Shown: positions 8,249 to 16,828 of the stretch, in pieces
Layout: every line of letters begins with the position of its first letter
Numbering within the stretch: position 1 is the first letter of the stretch
Source of the DNA: CAVPJC01 sp963705155
GTDB taxonomy: Bacteria; Chloroflexota; Anaerolineae; Anaerolineales; UBA4823
Length of the DNA stretch: 64,000 bases
Direction: 5' to 3'
Assembly (NCBI GenBank): GCA_963705155.1
Contig: CAVPJC010000007.1
Coordinates: 52,447 to 116,446, forward strand
Position numbers and translations under genes: made by a program
The notes under the pieces: model-generated
What the model saw: the letters and a program-made list of their open reading frames with translations, nothing else
What the model was told of the DNA's origin: nothing
The model's database searches: none

Positions 8249-8957
8249 CTATTTGTCCTTACTGGGGGTGGGAGTTGGCTCTTTGCCCCATTCCAATGTG
8301 ATTTGAGCTTCTGCCTGGTGGCCAGCCGGATCGGTAACCTGGACAGTGTAAGTACCCCGCGTCATGATCTGTGTACTGTATCGTACCTCGCATATACCCT
8401 GATCGTCTGTTGAACAAGGCATGTTCCTGAGAGGTTTGCCGGCGGGGTTAAGAATGACGATGGAAACCTTTGTGTGTGGGAGGGCAGTCACCACATGGAT
8501 GAGGATGCCGGGCGCTGATTTTGAACCCGCCACATTTCCAATTGCAGGGCCCAAAACGATCGAAACAGGTGGCAAGACTTCAGGTGTGGAGGTTACTAAC
8601 CCCTCGGGTGTGGGCGCTACCGCCAGATCTATCGGGGAGCCATTATCCTACCGCCAAATCACCTGTTTTCATCCAGGCCTTTTGGTATGGCGACAGGTTC
8701 ACTTGCAGCCAGGTCGTGTCGTCAGTCCGCCCGGTAACCGTCAGCGTGATACCCTGGCTGTAGATCGCCAGAAGTGGGTATTGTTCGCCCGGCCCAGAGT
8801 AAGCACGTGCCTTTTCCTGTGTCTGCAGATAAATGGATGGGCTTTGCACCAATTCGGCGCCGCGGCTGATCCCATAACCGGTGAGAAGCAGCCCGGTCAG
8901 CATCAAGCTGAGCAGAACAATGATTTTCAAAAAGGGAGCGTGGGATTGTTTGGCCAA
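8249..8957 (-). CDS. SH3-type secreted/anchored protein (one frameshift)
   Basis: It starts MAKQSHAPFLKIIVLLSLML with a single N-terminal helix or uncleaved signal, so it acts outside the membrane. An SH3b-like domain follows (ARAYSGPGEQYPLLAIYSQG, then TWLQVNLSPYQKAWM). The frame breaks near 8643-8648, where a G insertion creates a stop; reading on gives DNGSPIDLAVAPTPEG, a Thr/Pro linker, then a beta domain (VSIVILNPAGKPLRN, GTYTVQVTDPAGHQ) and a charged end. It begins seven bases after the stop of a paralogue with the same domain order, so the two form an operon. Likely a cell-wall or surface-binding protein; ligand unknown. Confidence 0.65.
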
Positions 8958-8964
8958 TTTGCAC

Positions 8965-9755
8965 TCACTTTTCGTGTTTTATGGTCATGGTCGTCTGCGC
9001 GAGCAGGGCATCATTGAGATACAACTGCAAGGTGTAAACGCCGTTTGGCCATTCAGCGATATCAAAACCATAGATCGCAAAATCGCCCTCTTTAGAGGAA
9101 TTCTCACCGAGTTTTTGCTTCAGCTTGCCTTTATCCGTCCAGATTTGGACGGTGTAGAATGTGGTGGGCTGCAATCCACTGGCATACAGGGTCATGATGC
9201 GCCCGTCGACCTGTTTTGCGGAAATCCTGGCTTTTTGCAAGGGCTGAGGGGTGTCGGTGTATTCTGGCTCGGAGGGCAATCTAAAGCCAGCAAAGCGCTC
9301 AAATCTGCAGATAAATTCACATTTTCAGCCGTCACCCAGCCCACCTGAAATTCCGAGATATGGATTTGAATCCACGTGCTGTCTGAGCTGCGTGCAGCCG
9401 CATCAAAACGGATATCTCCGGCAATTGAAACCATCACAGGATAGGTCTCTCCAGGGCCGGCGTACACGTCAACCCAACGCAAAGTTTGCGCTGTAAGAGG
9501 CCCAGGTGTGGCGGTTTGTGTGGGAGCGGCAGTATCGGTTGCTGAAGGCAGCAAGGGTGCGGTCGGAGACGGTACGACCAGTTCGGCCGTGCCGGTTGGC
9601 GAGCTGGAAATGGCGGGCAGCGGTGAAATCTGAAGCGTTGGTTGTGCGACAGCAGCGGATGGCGCGGCCTGCTCCGGGGGGTTGCTGACCGGGTTGCAGC
9701 CAGTCAGCAGCACCAGATAGAGAAGGATAACCAAAAGCGGTTGTTTTAGTTGCAT
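8965..9755 (-). CDS. SH3-type lipoprotein (one frameshift)
   Basis: The start MQLKQPLLVILLYLVLLTGC at 9755 has a lipobox LLTGC; frames further upstream lack a signal. A Ser/Thr/Pro-rich stalk follows, then an SH3b domain (VDVYAGPGETYPVMVSIAGD, TWIQIHISEFQVGWV). A shift near 9270 joins it to a C-terminal beta domain (ISAKQVDGRIMTLYASGLQP, then FAIYGFDIAEWPNGVYTLQL). It is the first gene of a two-gene operon with its paralogue at 8249-8957. Probably a membrane-anchored wall-binding protein. Confidence 0.65.
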
Positions 9756-9874
9756 TCGGGTTAACGAGGATCTTCCGAAAAGCAGGAGTGCAGCAGGTAA
9801 TAACGGCACATGCGCCGGTAACGTACCTGCTGCGCACCTACCTTTTATCTTCTAAACCCCAGCGGGTTTATGAT

Positions 9875-10339
9875 TTACAGCTGCCCTAAAAGGTAATTTT
9901 GCAGACCCATCTGGCCGATCTGGTCGAGCTGGGCTTCCAGCCAATCGAGGTGGTCTTCTTCGTCCACCAGGTTGTGCTCGATCAGCTCGCGCGAGCCGCT
10001 GTCGCCCAGCTCAAGGCACAGGCGGATGCCATCGTTGTAGCCCTTGATCGCCCCGGCCTCGGCTTCCAGGTCGTTTTTCAACTGGGCTTCGACATTGGCG
10101 CCGATGCCCATCTTCTTCAGCTCGCTGACCACCGGCATCCCTTCCAGAAACAGGATGCGGGCGATGAGCTTCTCGGCGTGCTTCATTTCATCAATGGCGC
10201 GCTTTTCGGAGACTTCGTGGAGTTTTGAGTAGCCCCAGTTGGCGCACATCTCGGAGTGCACAATATACTGGCTGATGGCGGTCAGCTCATCGGAAAGAAA
10301 GTCGTTCAATATGGCAATGATTTTCGGGTTGCCTTTCAT
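9875..10339 (-). CDS. bfr: Bacterioferritin
   Basis: A 154-residue iron-storage ferritin of the haem-binding class, forming 24-mer shells in the cytoplasm. Di-iron ligands are in place: E18 (NDFLSDELTA), the E51/H54 pair in DEMKHAEKLI, E94 in LEAEAGAIKGYND, and E127/H130 in VDEEDHLDWLEAQ. The haem-ligating Met52 is present in the same DEMKHAEK motif. Length is normal and the frame intact. The gene stands alone; no ferredoxin (bfd) is adjacent. A ribosome site AGGAGG lies before the ATG. Confidence 0.95.
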   Translation of the reverse strand: MKGNPKIIAILNDFLSDELTAISQYIVHSEMCANWGYSKLHEVSEKRAIDEMKHAEKLIARILFLEGMPVVSELKKMGIGANVEAQLKNDLEAEAGAIKGYNDGIRLCLELGDSGSRELIEHNLVDEEDHLDWLEAQLDQIGQMGLQNYLLGQL

Positions 10340-10462
10340 GTCTTACCTCCTGGTCGGATGATTGGGTCGCGATACCCCCGCTAGCTCAATCTTAGCAAAC
10401 CCTGGCAGGTAAGGATAGTGACCAATGACCGTGATTGGCGTGAAGAATGTCCATGCGCGTAC

Positions 10463-10496
10463 GGGCGAGGCTTCCGGTACGTCCGGGGCCTCGCCC
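10463..10496. terminator. Hairpin downstream of the 10536-11419 pair
   Basis: GGGCGAGGC (10463-10471) and GCCTCGCCC (10488-10496) pair perfectly over nine bases, about 40 bases beyond the leftward stop at 10536. No T-run follows, so it may be a processing or stabilising hairpin rather than an intrinsic terminator. Confidence 0.4.
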
Positions 10497-10535
10497 AATA
10501 ACACACCGCTCGTTTGGAGAGGCGGCGTGGAACAT

Positions 10536-10898
10536 TTACAGGTTCGCGGCGGTTTTTGATTTGCGCCGGAAGAAAATTTTATCCAGCAGGGCGTAGATGA
10601 CGGCGATGGCAGCCACGATGCCCAGGTTTTTCAGCAGGGAGGTCCAGGTGAAGGCGCTCAGCCCGCCGCGGCCTTCACGATCCATGCGTCCCTGCAGACC
10701 GGGCCGGTTATCAAAGTTTCCCTCGCCAAACGCGCCCTGTGGTGAAGGGAGTCCACCGCTCTCGAAGCGGCGCTCAAAGCCGCGGCCATCGCCGCCCAGC
10801 AGGTTTGCGCCCCAGGTGGTGCGCGAGATGAGCAGGGTTGCGCCAACCACCACCATCGCAGCCGCCAGCAAAATGAGAATTCGCAGGATCGTCTTCAT
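10536..10898 (-). CDS. Small membrane protein, unknown function
   Basis: A 120-residue protein with an N-terminal helix (ILRILILLAAAMVVVGATLL), a Gly/Arg/Phe-rich middle of about 55 residues (GRGFERRFESGG and similar), and a second helix (LGIVAAIAVIYALLDKIFF) ending in RRKSK. It overlaps the end of the cytochrome-b-like gene upstream by four bases, so the pair is translationally coupled. No family is recognised. The middle is probably disordered and extracytoplasmic. Confidence 0.65.
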   Translation of the reverse strand: MKTILRILILLAAAMVVVGATLLISRTTWGANLLGGDGRGFERRFESGGLPSPQGAFGEGNFDNRPGLQGRMDREGRGGLSAFTWTSLLKNLGIVAAIAVIYALLDKIFFRRKSKTAANL

Positions 10899-11419
10899 GA
10901 GCGCGCCTCCTCAACCACAGGTACGGCAGCCGGGACGCTCCGGCGGGGCAGCCTGAACCCGAACAGGTAGCGTTTGAGCGCTGCCACGATCCAGCGTCCG
11001 TGCAGGGCCACGTGCATCCCCAGCAGCCACAGCGAGAAATCGGCGGAGATGGAATGCAGCCGGCGCCAGAAAAAGCCCGCCTCCAGCCGGATGCCCAGGG
11101 CGGGCAGGGCGGCCTCGGAGATCATCACCCCGGTGAAGATGATGATGGTGAAGTCGATAAACAGCAGGCTGTTCAGAATGTAATTGACCCGCGCCCCACG
11201 CGCCACATTCGTCAGAAAGCGCCGGGTGGTGGCGGCGATCCAGCTCCAGTGCAGCAGCAGGTGCAGGATGATTGCCGCGCCAAAGGCAATGCTCAGCCAT
11301 TCGTGGATGGCGATGCCGGTGCTGCGCGGGTCCATGGCGATCAGAAATGCCAGGAAGATGCTGGCATCCACCAGCAGGTCGGTTTTTATCTTGTCATAAC
11401 GCTTGCGGATTGCTGTCAT
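10895..11419 (-). CDS. Cytochrome b-like membrane protein (DUF4405 type)
   Basis: A 174-residue protein with four hydrophobic helices and paired histidines in the membrane: HEWLS and HLLLHWSW in helices 1-2, HSISADFSLW and HVALHGRW in helices 3-4. This is the pattern of DUF4405/b-type cytochromes that bind one or two haems. It is the first gene of a pair with the small membrane protein at 10536-10898. A role in membrane electron transfer is inference; no dehydrogenase partner is adjacent. Confidence 0.7.
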   Translation of the reverse strand: MTAIRKRYDKIKTDLLVDASIFLAFLIAMDPRSTGIAIHEWLSIAFGAAIILHLLLHWSWIAATTRRFLTNVARGARVNYILNSLLFIDFTIIIFTGVMISEAALPALGIRLEAGFFWRRLHSISADFSLWLLGMHVALHGRWIVAALKRYLFGFRLPRRSVPAAVPVVEEARS

Positions 11420-11616
11420 AAAGTTCCTCCAGTGATCTTATGAAATAAAGGATATCAGGCGGGTATTTAGAAATTGTTAGGAAATGATGTGGAGATTCTT
11501 CAGGTTTTGCGTTTCCCCGTCCATGCACCTGTCCGCCCGGACAGGTGAAATCCCTCCCTGCAGCCGGTGTGATTTCTGACGCCCGGTGGTATGATGAATC
11601 CCGAGGAGATGTTGTT

Positions 11617-12309
11617 ATGACCACGCGCACCACCGGCATGCTCTCACTGGCAGCCCTGCTCACCACCCTGGCCTGGCTGGGGCTGCTCATCACCGGTCAG
11701 GCGCTCGCTGGCCCCGCCGGCAGCCTGGACGCAGCCCTGGCGGCTGCCATGCGCATGGATGCCCTCTACACCGTCACTTACCTGAATGCAGCATTGACCG
11801 TGCTTACCACAACCGCTCTGTTTGCGGGGCTGTATGTTTGCGTGCGCGGCCGCCATCCCGAGCTGGCTGCCGTGGGCGTGCTTTTCGTGCCGGTCTATGC
11901 TGTGCTCAACCTGGTGGTTTACCTCTCACAACTCAGCGTTGTGCCGCTCCTGATCTCCTTCCAGGGGCAGGCGGCTTACGGCGCCTCTTCTGGAGTGCTG
12001 CTGGCGCTGGCCTTGCAGGCCTGGCCCGGTTCGGCGGCGGCGTTCTTCAACAACCTGGGCTATGCCGTGTTGGGGATACCTTCCATCATCTTCGGCCTGC
12101 AGCTGGCCCGGCGACCGGGATTGCTGCGCTGGGGCGGCGTGCTGCTTGCGTTGAATGGGGCAGCCTGCCTGCTGGGCATGCTGGGCGTGCTGGCGAAGGT
12201 CAGCCTGCTCGCCAACGGCTCGCTGGTAGGAGGCGGGTTCTACCTGCTGGCGCTGGCGCCGCTGGCGCTTGGATTTTTAAAAGACCCTGAGGGTTTTCGA
12301 AACTCTTAG
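11617..12309 (+). CDS. Multispanning membrane protein, DUF4386-like
   Basis: About 230 residues from ATG 11617 (MTTRTTGMLSLAALLTTLAW), which has GAGGAG eight bases upstream; the longer frame to 11545 lacks a ribosome site. Six or seven hydrophobic helices are visible, with conserved-looking loops MRMDALYTVTYLNAA and GYAVLGIPSIIFGLQL. The layout resembles DUF4386-type proteins of unknown function. Its last residues (DPEGFRNS) are encoded by an inverted repeat that spans the stop codon, so the natural C-terminus may have been replaced. Confidence 0.6.
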   Translation: MTTRTTGMLSLAALLTTLAWLGLLITGQALAGPAGSLDAALAAAMRMDALYTVTYLNAALTVLTTTALFAGLYVCVRGRHPELAAVGVLFVPVYAVLNLVVYLSQLSVVPLLISFQGQAAYGASSGVLLALALQAWPGSAAAFFNNLGYAVLGIPSIIFGLQLARRPGLLRWGGVLLALNGAACLLGMLGVLAKVSLLANGSLVGGGFYLLALAPLALGFLKDPEGFRNS

Positions 12310-12314
12310 GGTCT
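12282..12314. repeat. Inverted repeat spanning a stop codon
   Basis: AGACCCT (12282-12288) pairs with AGGGTCT (12308-12314), with further partial pairing of GAGGGTT and AACTCTT inside. The element supplies the last codons and stop of the membrane protein gene at 11617, and may also serve as its 3' mRNA hairpin. Confidence 0.6.
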
Positions 12315-12331
12315 GTGAATGGAAATCAACC

Positions 12332-13363
12332 ATGACTGCACCGCTTTCAGAAGCTGAGATTCAATACCTGATTGTGCTGGCGGAGCTGCAAGCCCCGCGT
12401 GAAACACCCAACAACAACCACTACCTGTTTTACCCGCGCAGTGAAGACGAGGCCGGGCGTTACTTCCTGGGCCTGCGCCTCGATTGGAGCGAAGCGCCTC
12501 TGGCGCTGGCAGCCAGAAAGCTGGTGCAGCCGGCGGGGGATGGCTGGCAGCTCAGCCCGCACGGGCGGGATGTGGCGGCAGGGCTGCGCGGGCGGCGCCC
12601 GCCCATCTATTACTGGTACCGCCAGTTTTATCCGGCTGCCGCCAGCAGCCAGGCGTACAGCGAATTCTGCCGGCGTGTCTATGGGGTCGATCTGACCCAG
12701 ACCGGTTTTTCAGACACCGCCGAGCTGGAGGCGCTGCTGCAGGCGCTGCACCCGCAGGCCGGTGAGGCCGGCCTGGATGTGGGCTGTGGGCCGGGCAGAA
12801 TCACCGAATACCTGTCGGAGCGCAGCGGGGCGCGCTTTCACGGTGTGGATTACTGTCCCGAAGCGCTTGAGCTGGCGCGGCTGCGCACGAAAACGAAGCG
12901 CAGACGGCTGACTTTCAGCCTGGGCGAGATGGATGCGCTCCACTTCCCGGCTGCCAGCTTCGATGTGATCGCCGCCATCGACAGCCTGTACATGCCTGCC
13001 AACCTGGCGGCTACGCTGGGGCGGCTGCTGAGTATGCTGCGCCCGGGCGGGCGGCTGGGGGCGTTTTTCACCCAATTTGCCAACGGCAGTCACGCGGTGG
13101 AGGCCCTCCACCCCGGGAACACGCCTCTCGGCCGAGCCTTGCAGCAGCTCGGCGCAGCCTACCGCACCTGGGATTTCTCAGAAGCGGCCTATTATCTGCT
13201 GCAGCGCAAGCGCCAGGTGGCCGAGGCGATGCGCCCCGATTTTGATGCAGAAAGCGCAAAAATGCTTTATGATTACATCCTGGCCGAATCGCTGCCGGGG
13301 CAGGAGCCTTACGATCCCGCTGCCTGCCTGCTGGCGCGTTATCTGTTCGTCGTGGAGAAATGA
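12332..13363 (+). CDS. SAM-dependent methyltransferase with N-terminal winged helix
   Basis: A 343-residue class I methyltransferase. Residues 1-90 look like a winged-helix-like or accessory region (MTAPLSEAEIQYLIVLAELQ, then DGWQLSPHGRDVAAG). Motif I GLDVGCGPGRITEYL is near residue 150, motif II HGVDYCPEALELAR follows, and FDVIAAIDSLYMP and MLRPGGRLGAFF are motifs IV-V. The frame is intact. The substrate cannot be told. It starts 22 bases after the membrane protein gene and ends 13 bases before the next gene, so these three may be co-transcribed. Confidence 0.75.
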   Translation: MTAPLSEAEIQYLIVLAELQAPRETPNNNHYLFYPRSEDEAGRYFLGLRLDWSEAPLALAARKLVQPAGDGWQLSPHGRDVAAGLRGRRPPIYYWYRQFYPAAASSQAYSEFCRRVYGVDLTQTGFSDTAELEALLQALHPQAGEAGLDVGCGPGRITEYLSERSGARFHGVDYCPEALELARLRTKTKRRRLTFSLGEMDALHFPAASFDVIAAIDSLYMPANLAATLGRLLSMLRPGGRLGAFFTQFANGSHAVEALHPGNTPLGRALQQLGAAYRTWDFSEAAYYLLQRKRQVAEAMRPDFDAESAKMLYDYILAESLPGQEPYDPAACLLARYLFVVEK

Positions 13364-13376
13364 AAGGAGAATCCAA

Positions 13377-13962
13377 ATGAGTTGCAATACCAAAATTGTC
13401 CTGGGGATCCTCGTAGGCGTCCTGCTTCTGTGCGTGTGCGTGGTTGGCGTGGTCACCCTGGTGGGGGTTATTACCGCCCGGGGGATCGTCAACACCGTAC
13501 AGGAAAACACCAATCGGGAGCCGGCGCAGGTGGATGAAGCCGCGGCGAAAATCGCCGATTACGAGACGCCGGAAGGTTTTTCGCCGGAATTTTCGATGGA
13601 TATTGGCGGGGTGAACTGGGTGTATTACAACGGCCCGCAGACCGACAGCCACCTGATCCTGATGCAGTTTCCAGACAGCATGCACGTCGATCCTGAGATC
13701 ATGGAGCGCCAGTTCAGAGACCTCGATCTGCCCGGCGGAGAAAAGCTGCCGATCACTGACCTGGGCACACGCCAGGTGACGATCCGCGGGCAGGATGTGA
13801 CTGTGAAGATCAGCGAAGCTGTGAGCGGCGAGAGCGGCGAAGTATTCCACAGCGAAATGGCGATCTTCCAGGGTAAGGGCGGGCAGGTGCTGGTGTCGAT
13901 CAATATGCCTGAAAGCATGGGATCAGGCTGCCGTGGATGCTTTTTATGCCTCCATCCGCTGA
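13377..13962 (+). CDS. Membrane-anchored protein, unknown function (late frameshift)
   Basis: The ATG at 13377 follows AAAGGAG. One N-terminal helix (IVLGILVGVLLLCVCVVGVV) anchors an extracytoplasmic domain of about 160 residues containing YETPEGFSPEFSMDIGGVNW and LPGGEKLPITDLGTRQVTIR. A missing T near 13920 shifts the end; corrected, it finishes SMWDQAAVDAFYASIR and stops at 13962, which fits the rest better than the 14018 end. Similar anchored domains occur next to regulators in Chloroflexota, but I know no function. Confidence 0.6.
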
Positions 13963-13977
13963 TCGCTGACGGGCATG

Positions 13978-14003
13978 AGCCGGGGCATGCGGATGCCCCG
14001 GCT
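13978..14003. repeat. Palindromic intergenic repeat (family A)
   Basis: AGCCGGGGCAT/GCGG/ATGCCCCGGCT. The 11-base arms are perfectly complementary. It lies 15 bases beyond the corrected stop of the preceding gene. Confidence 0.75.
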
Positions 14004-14040
14004 GCCAGCGTGGAGTAAAGAGAAGCATTCCGCGAGTAAA

Positions 14041-14191
14041 CCGTGAGATTGCTTCGGGCCGGAAAATCGCCTGCCATCCAAAGAAACAGCCTGTCATTGC
14101 GAGGCGATCTTGTAAGCCGAAGCAATCTGTTTGTGCTCCGTGAGATTGCTTCGAGCTTCGGGAAAGCGCCCCTGGCGCACTCGCAATGACA
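14041..14191. repeat. Dispersed repeat (family C, GAGATTGCTTC / GCAATGAC)
   Basis: GTGAGATTGCTTCG occurs twice (14043 and 14140), facing inverted units GTCATTGCGAGG (14093) and GAAGCAATCT (14119), and it ends CTCGCAATGACA. Elements with this wording are dispersed in gaps of many bacterial genomes. A second, more divergent copy is at 51752-51853. Confidence 0.6.
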
Positions 14192-14265
14192 GTTTTCTCT
14201 GGAGAGTAGAGCGCCGGGGCGCGGGAGGACATCGCCAGACCGTTCGAATTGATAGGGAGGGGCCT

Positions 14266-14640
14266 ATGAACTTGTTCTCGACATTCACCGTTCCCGGGGT
14301 CATATTCCTTTTGACTTTTCCGTTCGGTTTCTGGTTGAGCAAATTGGGCAAGCCCTACAACGGTCTGTTGTTCAACGTCCACAAGCTGCTCGCCCTGGGG
14401 GCGGTTGTTGTCACGGCTGTCCAGTGTTCCAAAACGCTGAAAGCCGCCGATCCCGCAGCGCTGGCGGTTGTGTTGCTGATCGTGGCAGCCGTCTGCGTTG
14501 TGGCGCTGTTTGCCAGCGGAGCGTTGATGAGCACCGGCAGGCTGGATTATGCGCTGATGCGCGCCATCCACCGGATCGCTCCGATTGGGCTGGCGGCTTC
14601 GATGATCCTCTCCCTTTACCTGCTTGGCAGAACTCCTTGA
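14266..14640 (+). CDS. Four-helix membrane protein, unknown function
   Basis: A 124-residue protein starting MNLFSTFTVPGVIFLLTFPF; the ATG at 14266 follows AGGGAGG. Four hydrophobic helices carry two in-membrane histidines (NVHKLLALGAVV and AIHRIAPIGLA), as in small haem-binding or quinone-linked membrane proteins. It ends 11 bases before the flavodoxin gene, so both are probably one transcript. Function unknown. Confidence 0.6.
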   Translation: MNLFSTFTVPGVIFLLTFPFGFWLSKLGKPYNGLLFNVHKLLALGAVVVTAVQCSKTLKAADPAALAVVLLIVAAVCVVALFASGALMSTGRLDYALMRAIHRIAPIGLAASMILSLYLLGRTP

Positions 14641-14651
14641 AAGGCGGCTCG

Positions 14652-15150
14652 ATGAAGGTTTTGATCGTTTACGACTCGGTGTTCGGCAATACAGAAATGG
14701 CAGCCCGGGCCATCGGCCAGGCCATGACAGCCGCGCTCGGCCCGCAGGGGCAGGTCGAAACCCTGCCGGTCGGGCAGGCGAGCAATGAAATGCTGCGCGG
14801 CCTGGATCTCCTGGTTGTGGGTTCTCCCACGCCGCGGTTTTCGCCCCACCGAAGCGGTGGCGAAATTGTTGAAATCGCTGCCGGGCAGCCATCTGGATGG
14901 CATGCAGGCGGCGGCGTTCGATACCCGCTTGTGGTTGGAGACGCTCGATTCCTCCCTGTTTCGCCTGTTCGTTGACAAGGGAGGCTATGCTGCCAGCACG
15001 ATCGCGAAAGTCCTTGTGAAAAAGGGCGGAAAACTGGCGGCGGCGCCGGAAGGGTTCCTGGTGATGGGCGAGCAGGGGCCGCTCAAGGATGGCGAGTTGG
15101 AGCGGGCGGCGGAGTGGGGGCGTAGCTTAGCAAAACCGCTCCAGAGTTGA
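14652..15150 (+). CDS. Flavodoxin-domain protein (one frameshift)
   Basis: About 165 residues. MKVLIVYDSVFGNTEMAARA holds the FMN phosphate loop (DSVFGNTE) of flavodoxins. LLVVGSPTPRF is the second flavin-contact strand. A four-T run near 14842 has one base too many; corrected, the text continues RPTEAVAKLLKSLP, AAAFDTRLW, and KGGKLAAAPEGFLVMGEQGP. This is the family of small flavodoxins and menaquinone-dependent protoporphyrinogen oxidase-like proteins. Its last 68 bases overlap the convergent gene. The redox partner is unknown. Confidence 0.75.
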
Positions 15151-15658
15151 ACTTTTGCGTCCCCGTCAGGGTAAGCGCAACCTTGCTCGATAAGCCGGTA
15201 AACAGGGGCGTGCCTGCCCCTAGCGCCACCGGGTTTACCTGGATTTGGAATTCGTCAACCAGGCCGGCCTGCATCAGGCTGACGCACAAGGTGTTGCTGC
15301 CGAACATGGCGATGGTCTTGCCCGGCCCCGCTTTGATGCGCCGCACTTCCCCGGGGACATCACCGTGGATGACCCTGACGTTGCTCCAGCCCGGCTCGAA
15401 AGCCGTATGGCTGGCGACGAGTTTTTGCTTCTCGTTCATAAACCTGGCGACTTCAGGCGCAAACTCAGCAGCCTGCGGCGTTGGCCAGAAGCTTTCCATC
15501 ATTTCGTAGGTTCTGCGCCCGAAGAGCAGCGCATCCACCTCTCCGCTCTCGTCGGGTGAGAAGGCTTCGTAATCGTGGGTGGCCCACGAAATATCGTGCC
15601 CCGGAGCTTCGAAGTAGCCGTCCAGGCTGACATTCATAAACAGAAATATCTTTCTCAT
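15083..15658 (-). CDS. Dihydrofolate reductase-like (RibD C-terminal type) protein
   Basis: About 191 residues from ATG 15658 (MRKIFLFMNVSLDGYFEAPG). The opening MNVSLDGYFE, the GRRTYEMMESFWP turn, and GPGKTIAMFGSNTLCVSLMQ with AGLVDEFQIQVNP are the marks of the YyaP/YwjB branch of the RibD-DHFR family, NADPH-dependent reductases of unknown substrate. The longer frame upstream to 15928 is not protein-like. It overlaps the convergent flavodoxin gene by 68 bases, possibly because a 3' indel hides the proper stop. Confidence 0.75.
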   Translation of the reverse strand: MRKIFLFMNVSLDGYFEAPGHDISWATHDYEAFSPDESGEVDALLFGRRTYEMMESFWPTPQAAEFAPEVARFMNEKQKLVASHTAFEPGWSNVRVIHGDVPGEVRRIKAGPGKTIAMFGSNTLCVSLMQAGLVDEFQIQVNPVALGAGTPLFTGLSSKVALTLTGTQKFNSGAVLLSYAPTPPPAPTRHP

Positions 15659-15934
15659 CACCTTTCTCCCAGTGCGCCGCGGGTGGTGGGCAGGACGAGC
15701 CTGAGTTCTTGCAGGCTCTCCACCCACCGCCCGGGCGTGTGCGATCAGCTCGATTTTTCCGCTGCCTGCCTGATCCCCCACGCAGCCCGCCGCCAGGCCG
15801 CCCGGCCGGCGCCTGTCTTTAGCGCCCCATATAAGCGTCGAAGGCAGCCCCTTGCGTCCGGTCAGCGTGGGTTGTTGGCATAAGCCATCACCCTGTAAGC
15901 TGGCGCATCCGACAACATCGCGTGCCACATCGCT

Positions 15935-16746
15935 TCAAATTGGCTTGCGCGCACGCAGCGAAAACAGGAATGGGATCGTGCCATGCAGCGGAGCAGGCAA
16001 ACGCCACCACCCATCTTCGCCTTTCTCCATAAACGAAAATTTCGCTCTTGCCGCAAAAGGGAATTCATGCAGGTACTCCAGGCTCAGACCCGCGCCAATC
16101 AGGGCGTTGACCACCTCACCCAGGCTGTGATCCCACACGTAAGACACGCCTGCCGTCCCATCCCCGGCGGTGGCGTACGATCCTTTCCATTCAATCTGCT
16201 GTGGCTCCGGGGAGAAAAAATATGCGCGCTCTGCCCGCAATTCTCCCTGCGGCGCCTCCCGGAAGACTCGAAAAAAAGGGTGATCCTCAACCATATAGAA
16301 AATCCCGCCTGGGCCGAGATAGGAGGCAATCACCTCACCCCATCGGCCTAAATCGGGCAGCCCGTGTAAAACCCCGTAGGATGTAAAGACAATGTCGAAC
16401 TCCCCGGTCAGAATTTTGGGCAGCTCGTAGATATCTGTGCAGTAGAACCGGGCGGGAAGTTCGAGCTCCTGGCTGATCGAGCGCGCCAGGGCGATCGCTT
16501 CCTGCGAGAAATCGACCCCTGTGACCACTGCGCCGCGCCGCTGGCCCAGGCCAGCGTGTCCAGGCCAAAGTGACACTGCAGATGCAGGAGCGATTTCCCT
16601 GCCACACTGCCCAGCTCGGATAGCTCAATCGAGCGCAGCCGGTCTTTCCCGGTCTTGAACCCCGCCAGATCATAAAATTCCGAGTTTTCGTGCTCGATGG
16701 TTAATTCGTCCCAGCGTTTCTGATTGGCCCGCAGATACTCTTCCAT
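15935..16746 (-). CDS. SAM-dependent methyltransferase (one frameshift)
   Basis: About 270 residues starting MEEYLRANQKRWDELTIEHE at 16746. Motif I is KSLLHLQCHFGLDTLAWA; a base error near 16535 shifts the frame there, and reading resumes RRGAVVTGVDFSQEAIALAR. Then come FDIVFTSYGVLHGLPDLGRW and YLGPGGIFYMVEDHPFFR. The HLQCHFG motif and the C-terminal WDHSLGEVVNALIGAGL are typical of a common class I methyltransferase group annotated only as SAM-dependent methyltransferase. Substrate unknown. Confidence 0.75.
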
Positions 16747-16828
16747 CCAACACCCGGTCATTCACGAGAGATCATGCTTTGAAAAATCTTCTTTATTCGC
16801 CGCCGCAGGGCTGCGATTGGTTGAGCCT

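Noticed and set aside
15659..15928. An N-terminal extension of the DHFR-like protein
   Set aside because: The extra 90 residues are not protein-like, and MRKIFLFMNVSLDGY at 15658 is the normal family start.
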